This document shows, piece after piece, positions 6,401 through 14,725 of a stretch of DNA of 64,000 nucleotides. The notes beneath the pieces were generated by a model. That model was not told the DNA's origin. It worked only from the letters and a program-made list of their open reading frames with translations, and ran no database searches. Positions within the stretch are counted from its first letter, which is position 1, and each line of letters starts with the position of its first letter. The stretch is from Bacillus sp. (in: firmicutes). GTDB lineage: Bacteria > Bacillota > Bacilli > Bacillales > Bacillaceae_J. Location: assembly GCA_012842745.1 (NCBI GenBank), contig DUSF01000049.1, forward strand, positions 145,566 to 209,565. Reading direction: 5' to 3'. Both the position numbers and the translations under genes were made by a program.

Positions 6401-9289
6401 TTGTGTTGCTTGACCTTGCTCATTTTTTGTTATTTGCTGTTGCCGTGCCTCGACTTGCTTTAATTCTTGCTCTGCTTGCTCCAATGCTTGCGTTAAACGC
6501 TCACGACCCATTGGTTCTCGGCCAACTTGTTGCAACTGACGGGCTTCCGTTAATGCTTTATCGATTTTCTCCGCTATCTCTTGATTTACTTTCGGATTGT
6601 TAACCACTTGGTCACGGACTTTGTCAATCACTTTTTGTAAATTCGCTTCTCGTTGGATTTCTTCTTTTACTTGTTTCACCGTTTCGCTCGCTGGCTGCTC
6701 CGTTGCTTGGCGACCTTGCTGTTGTTGCGATTGCGGTTGCTGATTTAATTTTAGGTCTTTTACTTGTGTATCCTGCTGCTGTTGATTTTGCTCTGCTTTT
6801 GGCTGCGATGCTTGTTGTTGGCGTACCTCAATTTGCTTTAATTCTTGCTCTGCTTGCTCCAATGCTTGCGTTAAACGCTCGCGGCCCATTGTTTCTCGGC
6901 CAACTTGTTGCAACTGACGGGCTTCCGTTAATGCTTTATCGATTTTCTCCGCTACCTCTTGATTTACTTTCGGGTTGTTGACCACTTGTTCACGGACTTT
7001 GTCAATCACTTTTTGTAAATTCACTTCTCGTTGGATTTCTTCTTTTACTTGTTTCGCCGTTTCGCTCGCCGGCTGCCCCGTTGTTTGGCGACCTTGCTGT
7101 TGTTGCGATTGCGGTTGCTGATTTAATTTTAGGTCTTTTACTTGTGTATCCTGCTGCTGTTGATTTTGCTCGGCTTTTGGCTGTGATGCTTGTTGTTGGC
7201 GTACCTCAATTTGCTTTAATTCTTGCTCTGCTTGCTTCAATGCTTGCGTTAAACGCTCGCGGCCCATTGTTTCTCGGCCAACTTGTTGCAACTGACGGGC
7301 TTCCGTTAATGCTTTATCAATTTTCTCCGCTACCTCTTGATTTACTTTCGGGTTGTTGACCACTTGTTCACGAACTTTTTCAATTGCACGATCCAAATTG
7401 GCTTCACGTTGAACTTCTTCTTTTATTTGTTTTACTGTTTCACTTGCTGGTTGGTCGGTTATGCGACTCGCTTGTTGCTGCTGATTTTGTTGCTCCACTT
7501 TACCTGGTTGTTGTTCTACTGGTCGGCGTTCCGGCTGTGATTGTGTTTGTTGCTCTACTTTTAGCTGTTGTTGTCCTTGTTCAGCTTTTGACTGTTGACT
7601 TTGCTCAACCTTTGGTTGTTGTTGTTGACGAGCCTCGACTTGCTTTAGGTCCTGTTCTGCTTGGTCTAATGCCCGTGCTAAATAATCACGGCCCATACTG
7701 TCTTGGCCAATTCGGTGGAGCTGGCGTACAACATTAACTGCTTTTTCAATCTCCTCTGCTACCGCACGGTCTACTTTTGGATTATTGACAACTTGGACGC
7801 GAACTTTTTCGATTGCACGCTCCAAATTGGCTTCACGTTGAACTTCCTCTTTTATTTGTTTTACTGTTTCACTTGCTGGTTGGTCGGTTATGCGACTCGC
7901 TTGTTGCTGCTGTTGATCTTTCCCTTTTGTTTCAATAGTAGCTAGTTCACTTTCAACAGTATTTAAAGCATTTACTAACGTTTCTTTTCCCACTGTAATG
8001 CGTCCTTGCTGTTGCAAGCGACCTGCTTCTTCTACTGCTTGTTTCACTTTTTCAATGACCTCAGCCGGAATTTTTGGATTATCAATGATTTGGCTTTTAA
8101 CCATTTCTAGCGCACGTTGTAAATTCGGTGTTTTACTTACTTCCTCTTTTATAATTTGGACAATTTCTCTTGGTGTTGCTTCACGTAAAGAAGCTCCATC
8201 TACACCTCTATTTTGATTTGCGGTTACCTTCGTATTTTCTTGGCTTTGCTGTTCTTTTTTTACCAATTGCTCTTCCGCATTTTTTAAAGCTTGAATAAGC
8301 CGATCTTTTCCAATCGCTTGTAGCTTCTCTGCTTCGGAAGCTGCTTTTTCGACTTTTTGAGCTAATTCTCGGTCGATTGAAGGATTTTTAACGATTTCAG
8401 CGCGAACCTTTTCGACAGCTTCTTTTAAATCCGAGGCTTTTTCAACAAATTCCCGATTTTTTTGCAAAAGCTCAGTGAGCTGCTTCGTAGCTGGTGCCGT
8501 TTCTGTACTTTGCTTTTCAGCTTTAATTGTTTCAGTAGTTGTTGATGTTACAGATTTCCCATCCGTCCTTGACGTCCGCGGCATACTGTCGGCAACTTCT
8601 TGTTTGCTCGTTGTCTGCTCATTTGCCAAATTACGTTGAGCTGGGCGCGTCTCTACCTCTTTTTGCTCATTTTTTACAATGTCAAATTCAGGGTCAATTT
8701 CTTTCGCTAAGCCTGTTAAAACCTCGTTCAATGGCTTGCCATGAAGCGCTTCATGAATCGGACGCAAATGTGATTGGGTTACCTCTAATCCTTTATTCAC
8801 TAAAGCTTTTACCGTATCCATTTTGGCGGCAGGGCTTCCCTCTGCTTTTTCAAAAAAATTACGTAGCTCTTGGACAATTTCTTTCGTTACAGGTGTACCT
8901 TTATCCAATAAAATTTGTACGCTTTGTTTTAGTTCAGGTATATCCTTTGCAGTAATTCCAACGCTTTGAAGCGCTTTGGCATCATTGGCAAGTGCCTGTG
9001 GCTGTGGTGCCTGCGCTTGTGCCGTAGTTGGCTTCTGGGCATCAGTTGCAATCGTTTTTACAAGGACAGACTGGTCCTTTTGACCGTTTACTTGCACGGT
9101 CACTCTATCCTCTTTTGGCACCTGCCCTTCAAATGTTGCTTTTATCTCTTTGCCGCGAATTTGAATAATCGCTTCGGTATCTGATACTCGTTCTTTGATT
9201 TGTGCGTTATAGGATTCCCCTTGTTTTAACTCAAGCGGGCGTTCTGTTGTTGATAACTGATTTGTAGAAAACTGATTATAAATCTGCAT
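3428..9289 (-). CDS. Giant FliK-like (YlqG-type) protein with about ten helical repeats
   Basis: 1953 residues, far longer than usual FliK-type proteins (a few hundred). The N-terminus (about 1-90) is a beta-rich domain with QIRGKEIKATFEGQVP. About ten copies of an 80-90 residue helical unit follow (near residues 278, 371, 470, 616, 740, 866, 1016, 1163, 1283 and 1441). Typical signatures are VKQVKEEIQREA, VVNNPKVNQEVAEKI and MGRERLTQALEQAEQEL, with linkers extremely rich in Q, E and K. The C-terminus (about 1836-1916) resembles the FliK C-terminal domain (Flg_hook): LGDVGIMLSSTERSLSITIK and EKLQEIGYNVGNINF. FliK acts as a secreted ruler for the hook and talks to FlhB; an FlhB C-terminal-like gene follows with a 4-base overlap. 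There is no signal peptide, which fits type III export. A near-consensus sigma-D promoter lies upstream. Confidence 0.8.
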   Translation of the reverse strand: MQIYNQFSTNQLSTTERPLELKQGESYNAQIKERVSDTEAIIQIRGKEIKATFEGQVPKEDRVTVQVNGQKDQSVLVKTIATDAQKPTTAQAQAPQPQALANDAKALQSVGITAKDIPELKQSVQILLDKGTPVTKEIVQELRNFFEKAEGSPAAKMDTVKALVNKGLEVTQSHLRPIHEALHGKPLNEVLTGLAKEIDPEFDIVKNEQKEVETRPAQRNLANEQTTSKQEVADSMPRTSRTDGKSVTSTTTETIKAEKQSTETAPATKQLTELLQKNREFVEKASDLKEAVEKVRAEIVKNPSIDRELAQKVEKAASEAEKLQAIGKDRLIQALKNAEEQLVKKEQQSQENTKVTANQNRGVDGASLREATPREIVQIIKEEVSKTPNLQRALEMVKSQIIDNPKIPAEVIEKVKQAVEEAGRLQQQGRITVGKETLVNALNTVESELATIETKGKDQQQQQASRITDQPASETVKQIKEEVQREANLERAIEKVRVQVVNNPKVDRAVAEEIEKAVNVVRQLHRIGQDSMGRDYLARALDQAEQDLKQVEARQQQQPKVEQSQQSKAEQGQQQLKVEQQTQSQPERRPVEQQPGKVEQQNQQQQASRITDQPASETVKQIKEEVQREANLDRAIEKVREQVVNNPKVNQEVAEKIDKALTEARQLQQVGRETMGRERLTQALKQAEQELKQIEVRQQQASQPKAEQNQQQQDTQVKDLKLNQQPQSQQQQGRQTTGQPASETAKQVKEEIQREVNLQKVIDKVREQVVNNPKVNQEVAEKIDKALTEARQLQQVGRETMGRERLTQALEQAEQELKQIEVRQQQASQPKAEQNQQQQDTQVKDLKLNQQPQSQQQQGRQATEQPASETVKQVKEEIQREANLQKVIDKVRDQVVNNPKVNQEIAEKIDKALTEARQLQQVGREPMGRERLTQALEQAEQELKQVEARQQQITKNEQGQATQQQPKAEQGQQLQQPQVEQQPQPQPDRRPTEQQSKAEQPNQTQQAVRTTDQSASETVKQVKEEIQREADLQKVIDKVRDQVVNNPKVNQEVAEKIDKALTEARQLQQDGREPMGRERLTQALEQAEQELKQVEARQQQITKNEQGQATQQQPKAEQGQQLQQPKVEQQMQPQQDRRPTEQQSKAEQLNQTQQAVRTTDQSASETVKQVKEEIQREADLQKVIDKVREQVVNNPKVNREVAERVEKAVTEARQLQQIGREGMSRDHLIRAIDQAERDLRQIEAQQQIPKAEHGQQVQQSKVEQGQQMQLPASEATNQPASEVIKQIKEAVQREANIQRAVEVVRNLIANNKNIDMEAIRPIEQIANQASQLDQAGRERIAKILEQVEDVIKQTEVRAPNLAQNQSQTQNQMENKGVSEQNQIETEAQNSKQVESLSKTQSDQQSQTKATQSAQTNNDQLSKILADMIEQESPTATNKTGPSELIKEALKQIQKEPSLERALNQIRQEILSNPNLDLKMVEKVENAIDRSSQLLEKGRELGARQQITNALTEVEQELARTESEPLQAADQQRANQDALIKQFEQNVQFQTLPLESKNLLVTKVTQKLAQATHDFRELKREITRNLDTIERLANMYKKNAYPQAKQILETTINKLDNAILKSDMMLFTDMKTEKQLMQASSQLADAKKLLAKGNHAEAAKIVHDIKALMDKINFKPSDQKVMHYVSKESMNVEPKSAQRQMLNQFDETARSYVRQEPSARQMYETVRSLGLNHDSDLAKSLVFQKGGNSQFNHGHGAQEQQQNHEQQQNLKAVLMKLAQTGGDEASTKIAQQAEQALNNLTGQQLLSKSDSGNTLQSMFFNLPLLLGEKPQNLQVFVNSKKEGQQVDWENCNLYFLIETKKLGDVGIMLSSTERSLSITIKNDKTGFKQKMEPIAAFTKEKLQEIGYNVGNINFTRMTPINSQQASGQQEKTNKEEQQMQMRPVFTEKGMDFKI
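5400..8180 (-). repeat. Long intragenic DNA repeats in the FliK-like gene
   Basis: The helical units 3 to 8 are nearly identical at the DNA level. Examples are blocks around 5980-6250 against 6430-6690 (about 444 bases apart) and 6700-6990 against 7080-7370 (378 bases apart). CAG/CAA-rich linkers separate them. Recent unequal duplication is implied. The same periodicity produces long spurious plus-strand frames here. Confidence 0.85.
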
Positions 9290-9335
9290 ATTTCTCCACT
9301 CCCGTACGATATGCTTGTAGTTTATATATCGGATG

Positions 9336-9362
9336 AAATCGGCTGTTATTAATGGAGATTTA
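9336..9362 (-). promoter_or_regulatory. Near-consensus sigma-D promoter for the FliK-like operon
   Basis: On the minus strand TAAA (9362-9359), then exactly 15 bases, then GCCGATTT (9343-9336). Ten of twelve consensus positions match. It lies about 47 bases before the ATG at 9289. Confidence 0.72.
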
Positions 9363-9409
9363 TTACCAAATAGCAGTTTCCGTAGAATTGCGTGGAATTA
9401 TCAGTAGGT

Positions 9410-10399
9410 TCAGTCTAAATCTATTGATGGCAGATAATATTTTCGTCCCTTTTTATCACCAGTATATTTGAGATTCATCGAATGAAGAAGATGGTAGGTT
9501 ATTGCATCTGAGGGTAACTGTAAAAAGTCCTTGATTTGACAATTGCTAGTTAATGACCCGTATAAAAGAACATAGTCTTCTATCGTTTTAAGGTGAGATG
9601 ATTTGGAGGTAAAAGAACAGTTGTGGCAATTCCATTTACCACGATGATATTTCATAGGAAGCGCAAGGCAATTTTCACAATAGACACCTGCCACAATATC
9701 TGAATAATCAATATTATATAGAGGAAATAAATTAGGCTTCTCAGGGGTATGCTGTTTTATTAATTGATTGGAAATTTTGTTCATTTCCTTTATCGTTATT
9801 AATTCTTTACTATACTTTTCCTTAAAATAGAAAACTTTTTCGAGAAGTTTAGTACTTCGAACAATGCTATGCAAGTAATCTTTTTTGCTACTAATTATCT
9901 TTAAAATTGTACTTTGATTCGTTAGAACGACAATTGATTCAACTGGCATAATCGGCAGTTTTTTCTGTTTTAACCACTCTGTGAATTGAAATTGTTGGTG
10001 CTTAACTTGGAGGACGGGATCTTGAATTGCTTTTTCTATTCCTGTTGTAGAGTTTGTCCAAATAACTTGGTCAAAAGCGGGATCTAGTGTAAGGGTACCT
10101 GAAATATTTTTTACTTCAATAATTAGATAAAACGAGGTTGCAATGAGTAAAACATCAATCTGAAAGTAGCTTCCTTCTACATTTGCGAGCCTAAGATTAT
10201 GAAGAATATAGTAATCTTGATTTGGTAAAAACTTAAAAAAATAGTCCAGTGATTGTTCACCTTTGAAGCCTGCTAACCGTTTGGCTAGATCCTCTTGAAT
10301 CATTTGCCGTTTTATGTGGCTAGCTGGTAACCTGCAATGAATAACTTGAAGATTTTTAATTCTGTGGGTCATTTTAATTTCTTTTTTTATCAAACTCAT
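9410..10399 (-). CDS. NERD (nuclease-related) domain protein with zinc-ribbon-like C-terminus
   Basis: 329 residues. The N-terminal half is a NERD domain: AGFKGEQSLDYFF (the conserved G-E), ILHNLRL, FQIDVLLI and LIIEVKNISG. The D and E-x-K pattern is that of the PD-(D/E)xK nuclease fold. The C-terminal part has two CxxC pairs (CENC and CHNC, about residues 240-258) that could bind zinc. It ends with a region that may be a winged helix (QLPSDAITYHLLHSMNLKY). The substrate is not known, although NERD proteins are thought to act on nucleic acids. Translation could start at the first ATG or at the internal MTHRIKN (residue 10). The gene is monocistronic between two transcription units on the same strand. 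Confidence 0.85.
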   Translation of the reverse strand: MSLIKKEIKMTHRIKNLQVIHCRLPASHIKRQMIQEDLAKRLAGFKGEQSLDYFFKFLPNQDYYILHNLRLANVEGSYFQIDVLLIATSFYLIIEVKNISGTLTLDPAFDQVIWTNSTTGIEKAIQDPVLQVKHQQFQFTEWLKQKKLPIMPVESIVVLTNQSTILKIISSKKDYLHSIVRSTKLLEKVFYFKEKYSKELITIKEMNKISNQLIKQHTPEKPNLFPLYNIDYSDIVAGVYCENCLALPMKYHRGKWNCHNCSFTSKSSHLKTIEDYVLLYGSLTSNCQIKDFLQLPSDAITYHLLHSMNLKYTGDKKGRKYYLPSIDLD

Positions 10400-10562
10400 G
10401 GCCTCCTTTTTGATTTTATACTAGTTTACTACTTTGCAATCCCGTTTTCCTGCCTCTTTTGTGAACTTTTACGTAAATATTAGTGTTCATCAAAGATTTC
10501 ACAACTGTATCTTGCTCCAGGATATGGGTAAATCGAATGTGCAGCACATAGAATTTATGTCT

Positions 10563-10680
10563 TATCCACAAAAATTAGGTTGTATCCACAAAAAAACGGA
10601 TTATATCCGCGGAAATCAGGTTATATCCACGGAATTTGAGATATATCCACGAAACCGACGTTATATCCACGAAAACCTCC
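10563..10680. repeat. Array of six TATCCAC repeats with 20-21 base period
   Basis: TATCC cores start at 10563, 10583, 10604, 10624, 10644 and 10664, so the spacing is 20, 21, 20, 20, 20. The extended core is TTATATCCACGAAA, while the 6-8 bases between cores vary. Its function is unknown. It resembles in layout the TTGTCC arrays at 24045 and 43925. Confidence 0.85.
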
Positions 10681-10693
10681 GCTCTAATTATAA

Positions 10694-10724
10694 AAGCTCT
10701 TCTCCTCACATCGGAAAAGAGCTT
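10694..10724 (-). terminator. Terminator after degU
   Basis: AAGCTCTT pairs with AAGAGCTT across a 15-base loop. On the minus strand it is followed by TTATAATT. It lies about 35 bases after the degU stop. Confidence 0.65.
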
Positions 10725-10756
10725 AACTAACGTGGAAAAGCAGCGCAAGCTTACTC

Positions 10757-11449
10757 CTACCCCACCTGCACCCAACCTTTTTTTATTGCTACAACTACAG
10801 CTTGGGTGCGGTCGTTTACGTCCATTTTTTGTAAAATATTGCTCACATGATTTTTGACTGTTTTTTCGCTGATATATAAAGCTTCCCCGATACTGCGGTT
10901 GCTCCTGCCATCGGCAAGCATTTGCAAAACTTCACATTCACGGCGTGTTAAAATATGTAACGGTTTACGGCATTCGGCAACCTTGTCTCTACCGATCGTT
11001 TGTCCTTCACCTCCCTCTACTAAACGGCGATACTCATTCACTAAATTGTGGGTCACTTTTGGATGCAAGTAGGAGCCGCCATCTGCGACTACTTTTACAG
11101 CCTCGACGAGAGCGTCTGCATCCATTTCTTTCAACAAATAACCTTGTGCACCTGTTTTAAGAGCATGCATTACATAACTTTCGTCGTCATGAATTGATAG
11201 GATTAATACTTTTACATCTGGAAATTTCTTTACTAATCTTGCTGTTGCTTCAACACCGTTTATATGCGGCATATTAATATCCATGACTACAACATCTGGG
11301 TGGTGCTCTTCAACAAGCGTAACTGCCTCTTCACCGTCATCACCTTCTGCCACCACTTCAAAATCTTCTTCGAAGTCCAAAATCCGTTTTACACCTTCAC
11401 GAAACAACTGGTGATCATCAATAATTACAATCGAAGTATTGCCATTCAC
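10757..11449 (-). CDS. degU: Response regulator DegU
   Basis: 230 residues. The receiver domain (about 5-120) has the acidic pair DD (11-12), the phospho-acceptor D57 in VVVMDINMP, and the conserved K in [10 protein letters not shown] LuxR/NarL-type helix-turn-helix occupies about 165-225 ([15 protein letters not shown], then [17 protein letters not shown]). DegU controls degradative enzymes, motility, biofilm and competence genes in Bacillus. Its kinase gene degS lies upstream on the same strand but is separated by 173 bases, unlike the tightly linked pair in B. subtilis. That gap holds a TTGACA and an inverted repeat, so degU may have its own promoter. Translation starts at GTG with GGGGAGGAAT upstream. 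Confidence 0.96.
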   Translation of the reverse strand: MNGNTSIVIIDDHQLFREGVKRILDFEEDFEVVAEGDDGEEAVTLVEEHHPDVVVMDINMPHINGVEATARLVKKFPDVKVLILSIHDDESYVMHALKTGAQGYLLKEMDADALVEAVKVVADGGSYLHPKVTHNLVNEYRRLVEGGEGQTIGRDKVAECRKPLHILTRRECEVLQMLADGRSNRSIGEALYISEKTVKNHVSNILQKMDVNDRTQAVVVAIKKGWVQVG

Positions 11450-11541
11450 GTAATATTCCTCCCCAAATTTTCAAAGCCGTAGATTCTAGTATATTCGTAT
11501 ATTTTTATTGTTAAGCTGCGCTAATCCATAACATCACCAAT

Positions 11542-11608
11542 AATTCATATACCGGTATACGTGCTGTCAATTCATTCTATAATATAAATTATAAAGTTGC
11601 ACGTATAC
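11542..11608 (-). promoter_or_regulatory. degS-degU intergenic region with palindrome, inverted repeat and -35 box
   Basis: A perfect 12-base palindrome TATACCGGTATA lies at 11548-11559. GTATACGTGC (11555-11564) is repeated inverted at 11599-11608. On the minus strand TTGACA (11570-11565) could be a -35 box for degU, but the matching -10 is poor. An operator or attenuator is possible. Confidence 0.35.
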
Positions 11609-11622
11609 ATCAAAAATGCAAT

Positions 11623-12774
11623 TTATCCCGCTTCCTCTTCGTTCAGTAGAGGAACATCAATTATAATCATCGTCCCTTTACCAACCGCTGACTCAAAAAC
11701 AATCTCACCTTTTAGCAACTCGACACGCTCTTTCATCCCCACTATACCAAATGAAAAATCCTTTTTAGCAGCAAGGTCGAAACCGATTCCATTGTCTCTA
11801 ATAATTAATTTAGTAGCTGTTCTTCTCATTTCAATTTTGACTTGAATGTCAGTTGCTTCAGAATGCTTTAGCGCATTTTGAACAGCTTCTTGGACAAGCC
11901 TGAATAAAGCAACCTCTAAACGTGGAGTTAAGCGCTTTTCTTCACCGATTGAGACAAATTTTATCAATTTATTATTATACTCTGCAGTTGTTGACAAATA
12001 TTTTTTTAACGTTGGGATTAGCCCTAAGTCATCTAGTGCCATCGGCCTTAAATCGTAGATGATTTTACGAACTTCATATAATGCCGAGCGTACCATCATT
12101 CTTAAATCTTTAATTTCTTTAAGACCTTCTTCCATACCACGTTCACGTGAAATTCGTTCGATAAGTTCTGAACGCATCATCACATTGGCAAGCATTTGTG
12201 CCGGCCCATCATGAATTTCACGCGACAGCCGTTTTCGCTCTTCTTCCTGAGCTTCAATAATCCGTAGCCCAAATTTTTGTTTTTCCTTCGCGTCAATTAA
12301 TAATTCATTCATTTGCTGAATGTCGCTGCTTAAATAATTCAAGATAACTGAAATTTGACTAACTAGATTTTCAGCACGTTGAACAGTTTGCTCTATTTTT
12401 TTTAAACGAAGCTCAAGCTCATTACGGCGGTCAATAAGCATCTTTTCGTTTTGACGATTAAAAGCAAGATTCATCTGTATGCTATGCGCTTTTTCATAAG
12501 CGGTACGAACTTCTTTTTCTGAATATTTTTGGAAATTACTACTAACTTCAGCTAGGCGTTGTCTCGCCATTTTTACTTGTGCATGTAAGCGGTCACCTTT
12601 ATTAATTGTATCGGTTACTTCCAGCTTCGTTTTCAATAGTTCTTTTGTTAAAATCTCAAATTCCTGGCGCGATTGTTCGCTTATTTCAATAACTTCCTTT
12701 TTACTATTAGAAACTGTATGAATCATTGTTTCTAAAATACGATCTAATGCTTTTTCATCAAGTTTTACTAACAT
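11623..12774 (-). CDS. degS: Sensor histidine kinase DegS
   Basis: 383 residues from the ATG at 12774, preceded by GGAGGAGTAAAA. An upstream TTG-type extension (to 12819) lacks a ribosome site and family similarity. DegS is a cytoplasmic kinase without membrane segments. The N-terminal half (about 1-175) is a long coiled-coil sensor. The HisKA_3 dimerisation domain carries the phosphorylated H188 in LSREIHDGPAQML, followed by MMRSELIERI. The HATPase_c domain follows at about 280-380, with N-box QEAVQNALKHS, DNGIGFD and GIVGMKERV. It phosphorylates and dephosphorylates DegU. The sequence is close to B. subtilis DegS throughout. Confidence 0.96.
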   Translation of the reverse strand: MLVKLDEKALDRILETMIHTVSNSKKEVIEISEQSRQEFEILTKELLKTKLEVTDTINKGDRLHAQVKMARQRLAEVSSNFQKYSEKEVRTAYEKAHSIQMNLAFNRQNEKMLIDRRNELELRLKKIEQTVQRAENLVSQISVILNYLSSDIQQMNELLIDAKEKQKFGLRIIEAQEEERKRLSREIHDGPAQMLANVMMRSELIERISRERGMEEGLKEIKDLRMMVRSALYEVRKIIYDLRPMALDDLGLIPTLKKYLSTTAEYNNKLIKFVSIGEEKRLTPRLEVALFRLVQEAVQNALKHSEATDIQVKIEMRRTATKLIIRDNGIGFDLAAKKDFSFGIVGMKERVELLKGEIVFESAVGKGTMIIIDVPLLNEEEAG

Positions 12775-12964
12775 TTTTACTCCTCCGAAAAAAGCTATCC
12801 AAAATGAAAACTCTCTCACTATAAACTATTCGTATGACCATTTAATTTTTTGTGGGTAAAAATAAAAAATAACAAAATTTGAAGCAAAAAGCATGTCCAT
12901 TTATAATTAAGATGATTTAGTGTCTTTTCGTCGCTGTTAATCCAATGGAAAGGAGGCAAACGAC

Positions 12965-13600
12965 ATGCTTTTCCACTATTATACCGTAAAATCGGCTGGG
13001 GAACATGAAATTGTCATTGAAAAGTCGAAATTTGTCGCTCAATTTAAACGAGCCACCACTGAAGAAGAAGCACAGGTGTTCATCCAAGAAATAAAAAAAA
13101 AGCATTGGAATGCCACCCATAATTGTTCAGCTTATTTGATCGGTGAACATAATCAAATTCAAAAGGCAAACGATGATGGAGAGCCTAGTGGTACAGCCGG
13201 TGTACCGATGCTTGAGGTATTAAAAAAGCGTGATTTAAAAGATACTGTTGTTGTTGTGACCCGTTATTTTGGAGGAATTAAGCTTGGCGCTGGCGGACTT
13301 ATTCGCGCTTACGGAAAAGCTGTGTCTGAAGGACTTAATACAATCGGTGTTGTCGAAAGACGGCTGATGCGGATTATTCATACAAAAATTGATTATACAT
13401 GGCTTGGGAAAATTGAAAATGAACTGCGTGCTCATCCAAACTATATTTTAAAAGAAATCCATTATTTAGAGAATGTTGACGTTGAAACCTTTGTTGCTGA
13501 GGAGATGAAAGAAAGCTTTGTTGCTTGGATGACGGAACTGACCAATGGACAGACGGAGATTTTCGAAGGCGAGGCAGAGTATTTAGAATCTGACGTATAA
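12965..13600 (+). CDS. yvyE: YvyE/YigZ (IMPACT) family protein
   Basis: 211 residues. The N-terminal UPF0029/IMPACT domain (about 1-115) contains IEKSKFVAQF, HNCSAYLIG, ANDDGEPSGTAGVPML and VVTRYFGGIKLGAGGLIRAYG, all diagnostic. The C-terminal domain (about 140-205) is the small ferredoxin-like DUF1949. The molecular role is unsettled; eukaryotic IMPACT modulates Gcn1/Gcn2. The SD AAAGGAGG lies 8 bases before the ATG. It is divergent from degS, exactly as in B. subtilis. Confidence 0.95.
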   Translation: MLFHYYTVKSAGEHEIVIEKSKFVAQFKRATTEEEAQVFIQEIKKKHWNATHNCSAYLIGEHNQIQKANDDGEPSGTAGVPMLEVLKKRDLKDTVVVVTRYFGGIKLGAGGLIRAYGKAVSEGLNTIGVVERRLMRIIHTKIDYTWLGKIENELRAHPNYILKEIHYLENVDVETFVAEEMKESFVAWMTELTNGQTEIFEGEAEYLESDV

Positions 13601-13688
13601 TTATTTTGTTATTTAATAATAGAAACACGGGTACACTAATGTATATCTACACCTTAAAGGATTCAGTTAAAATAAGGGAGTTTATTAT

Positions 13689-14702
13689 ATGGCCGGTTTG
13701 AAAAAACGGAAATTTACTAAAGTGTTGCTAATCATCCTGATTCCACTGCTAGCAGTATTTATTGGTATGGCTGCTTATGTCTCCTATTTAGCAAGTACTG
13801 CTAAGACTGTCGTTGAAGGCTCACAACATAAATTAGACAGCCGTAAATTTGAAGAAAAATCAGAATTACGTTTGCAAAAGGTGGACCCGCGGGTTGATAA
13901 TATTTCTATTTTATTTTTAGGAATTGATGATAGTAGTGACCATGTTTTTAGTAAAGCAACTAGAACGGATGCAATGATTCTCGCCACTTTTAATAAAAAA
14001 GGTAAATCAGTGAAAATGGTAAGCATCCCAAGAGATTCACGGGTAGAGCTAGTTGGTAGAGGCCGAATGGATAAAATTACCCATGCCCATGCATTCGGCG
14101 GCCTTGACATGACTGTCAATACAGTTGAGAAATTATTTGAAATACCTGTTGATTATTATGTCCTACTTAATTTCGATGCATTTATTGATATTATTGATGC
14201 CTTGGATGGAATCCAAATTGATGTGCCCTTTGATATTATCGAACAAAACAGCCACCGTGAAAAAAACAAAATTAAAATAAAAAAAGGCTTACAAACTTTG
14301 AACGGAGAGCAGGCCCTTGCCTATGCAAGGACGCGAAAATATGACGGTGATGTTGAGCGTGGACAAAGACAACAAGAAATATTAAACGCAATTATAAATC
14401 GAGGATTATCAATCAGGTCTGTGACAAAATATGGAGATGTTATTGAAAGTATTGGGGATAATTTAACAACGAATATGTCATTTGACGAAATGCTTGCCTT
14501 TCATGATTATGCTTATGCTGGTAAACATATTGATGTTGAGATGTTGACATTAAAGGGAAAGCCGTCACGAATAGAAGGACTTTATTATTATTTGCTTGAT
14601 GAAACGAATTTGCAGGAAGTAAAAACAAAATTAAAGCAGCACTTGGAATGGGATGGAACAGAAAAGGCAGATGAAAATGAGGAAGGTAAGACTAATTTAT
14701 AA
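13689..14702 (+). CDS. tagV: LCP-family cell-wall polymer ligase (YvhJ/TagV-like)
   Basis: 337 residues. A cytoplasmic KKRK stretch and one N-terminal membrane helix (about 12-37) precede an extracellular LytR-CpsA-Psr domain (about 75-240). It carries LFLGIDDSS, RTDAMILATFN, VSIPRDSRVEL, DKITHAHAFGG and ALAYARTRKYDGDVERGQRQQ. The conserved Arg and Asp residues bind the pyrophosphate of lipid-linked polymers. LCP enzymes transfer wall teichoic acid or secondary polymers from undecaprenyl lipid to peptidoglycan. Position after yvyE matches B. subtilis yvhJ. The family has several paralogues (a second one is at 59283), so the exact paralogue name is inferred. GGGAG lies 8 bases before the ATG, and a terminator follows. 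Confidence 0.88.
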   Translation: MAGLKKRKFTKVLLIILIPLLAVFIGMAAYVSYLASTAKTVVEGSQHKLDSRKFEEKSELRLQKVDPRVDNISILFLGIDDSSDHVFSKATRTDAMILATFNKKGKSVKMVSIPRDSRVELVGRGRMDKITHAHAFGGLDMTVNTVEKLFEIPVDYYVLLNFDAFIDIIDALDGIQIDVPFDIIEQNSHREKNKIKIKKGLQTLNGEQALAYARTRKYDGDVERGQRQQEILNAIINRGLSIRSVTKYGDVIESIGDNLTTNMSFDEMLAFHDYAYAGKHIDVEMLTLKGKPSRIEGLYYYLLDETNLQEVKTKLKQHLEWDGTEKADENEEGKTNL

Positions 14703-14725
14703 ATGAAATGTATAACGTTATACTA

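Larger units (their letters stand above)
10400..10756. other. Gene-free stretch: phased TATCC array plus degU terminator
   Basis: No convincing gene. The plus-strand frame at 10434-10730 lies over the repeat array, whose 20-base period changes reading frame at each unit, and has no recognisable product. The stretch holds six TATCC repeats (10563-10680) and a hairpin at 10694-10724. Confidence 0.7.

Noticed and set aside
5473..7945. Series of long plus-strand frames rich in L and V
   Set aside because: They are antisense shadows of the repeated Q/E/K-rich units of the FliK-like gene and recur with the repeat period.
10563..10680. CRISPR-like spacing of the TATCC, TTGTCC and GGACAA arrays
   Set aside because: Conserved cores are only 6-9 bases and intervals 20-21 bases, with no long repeat or 30-base spacers and no cas genes.
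10434..10730. Plus-strand open frame of 98 codons
   Set aside because: It covers the TATCCAC array, whose 20-base period shifts frame; no ribosome site and no similarity.
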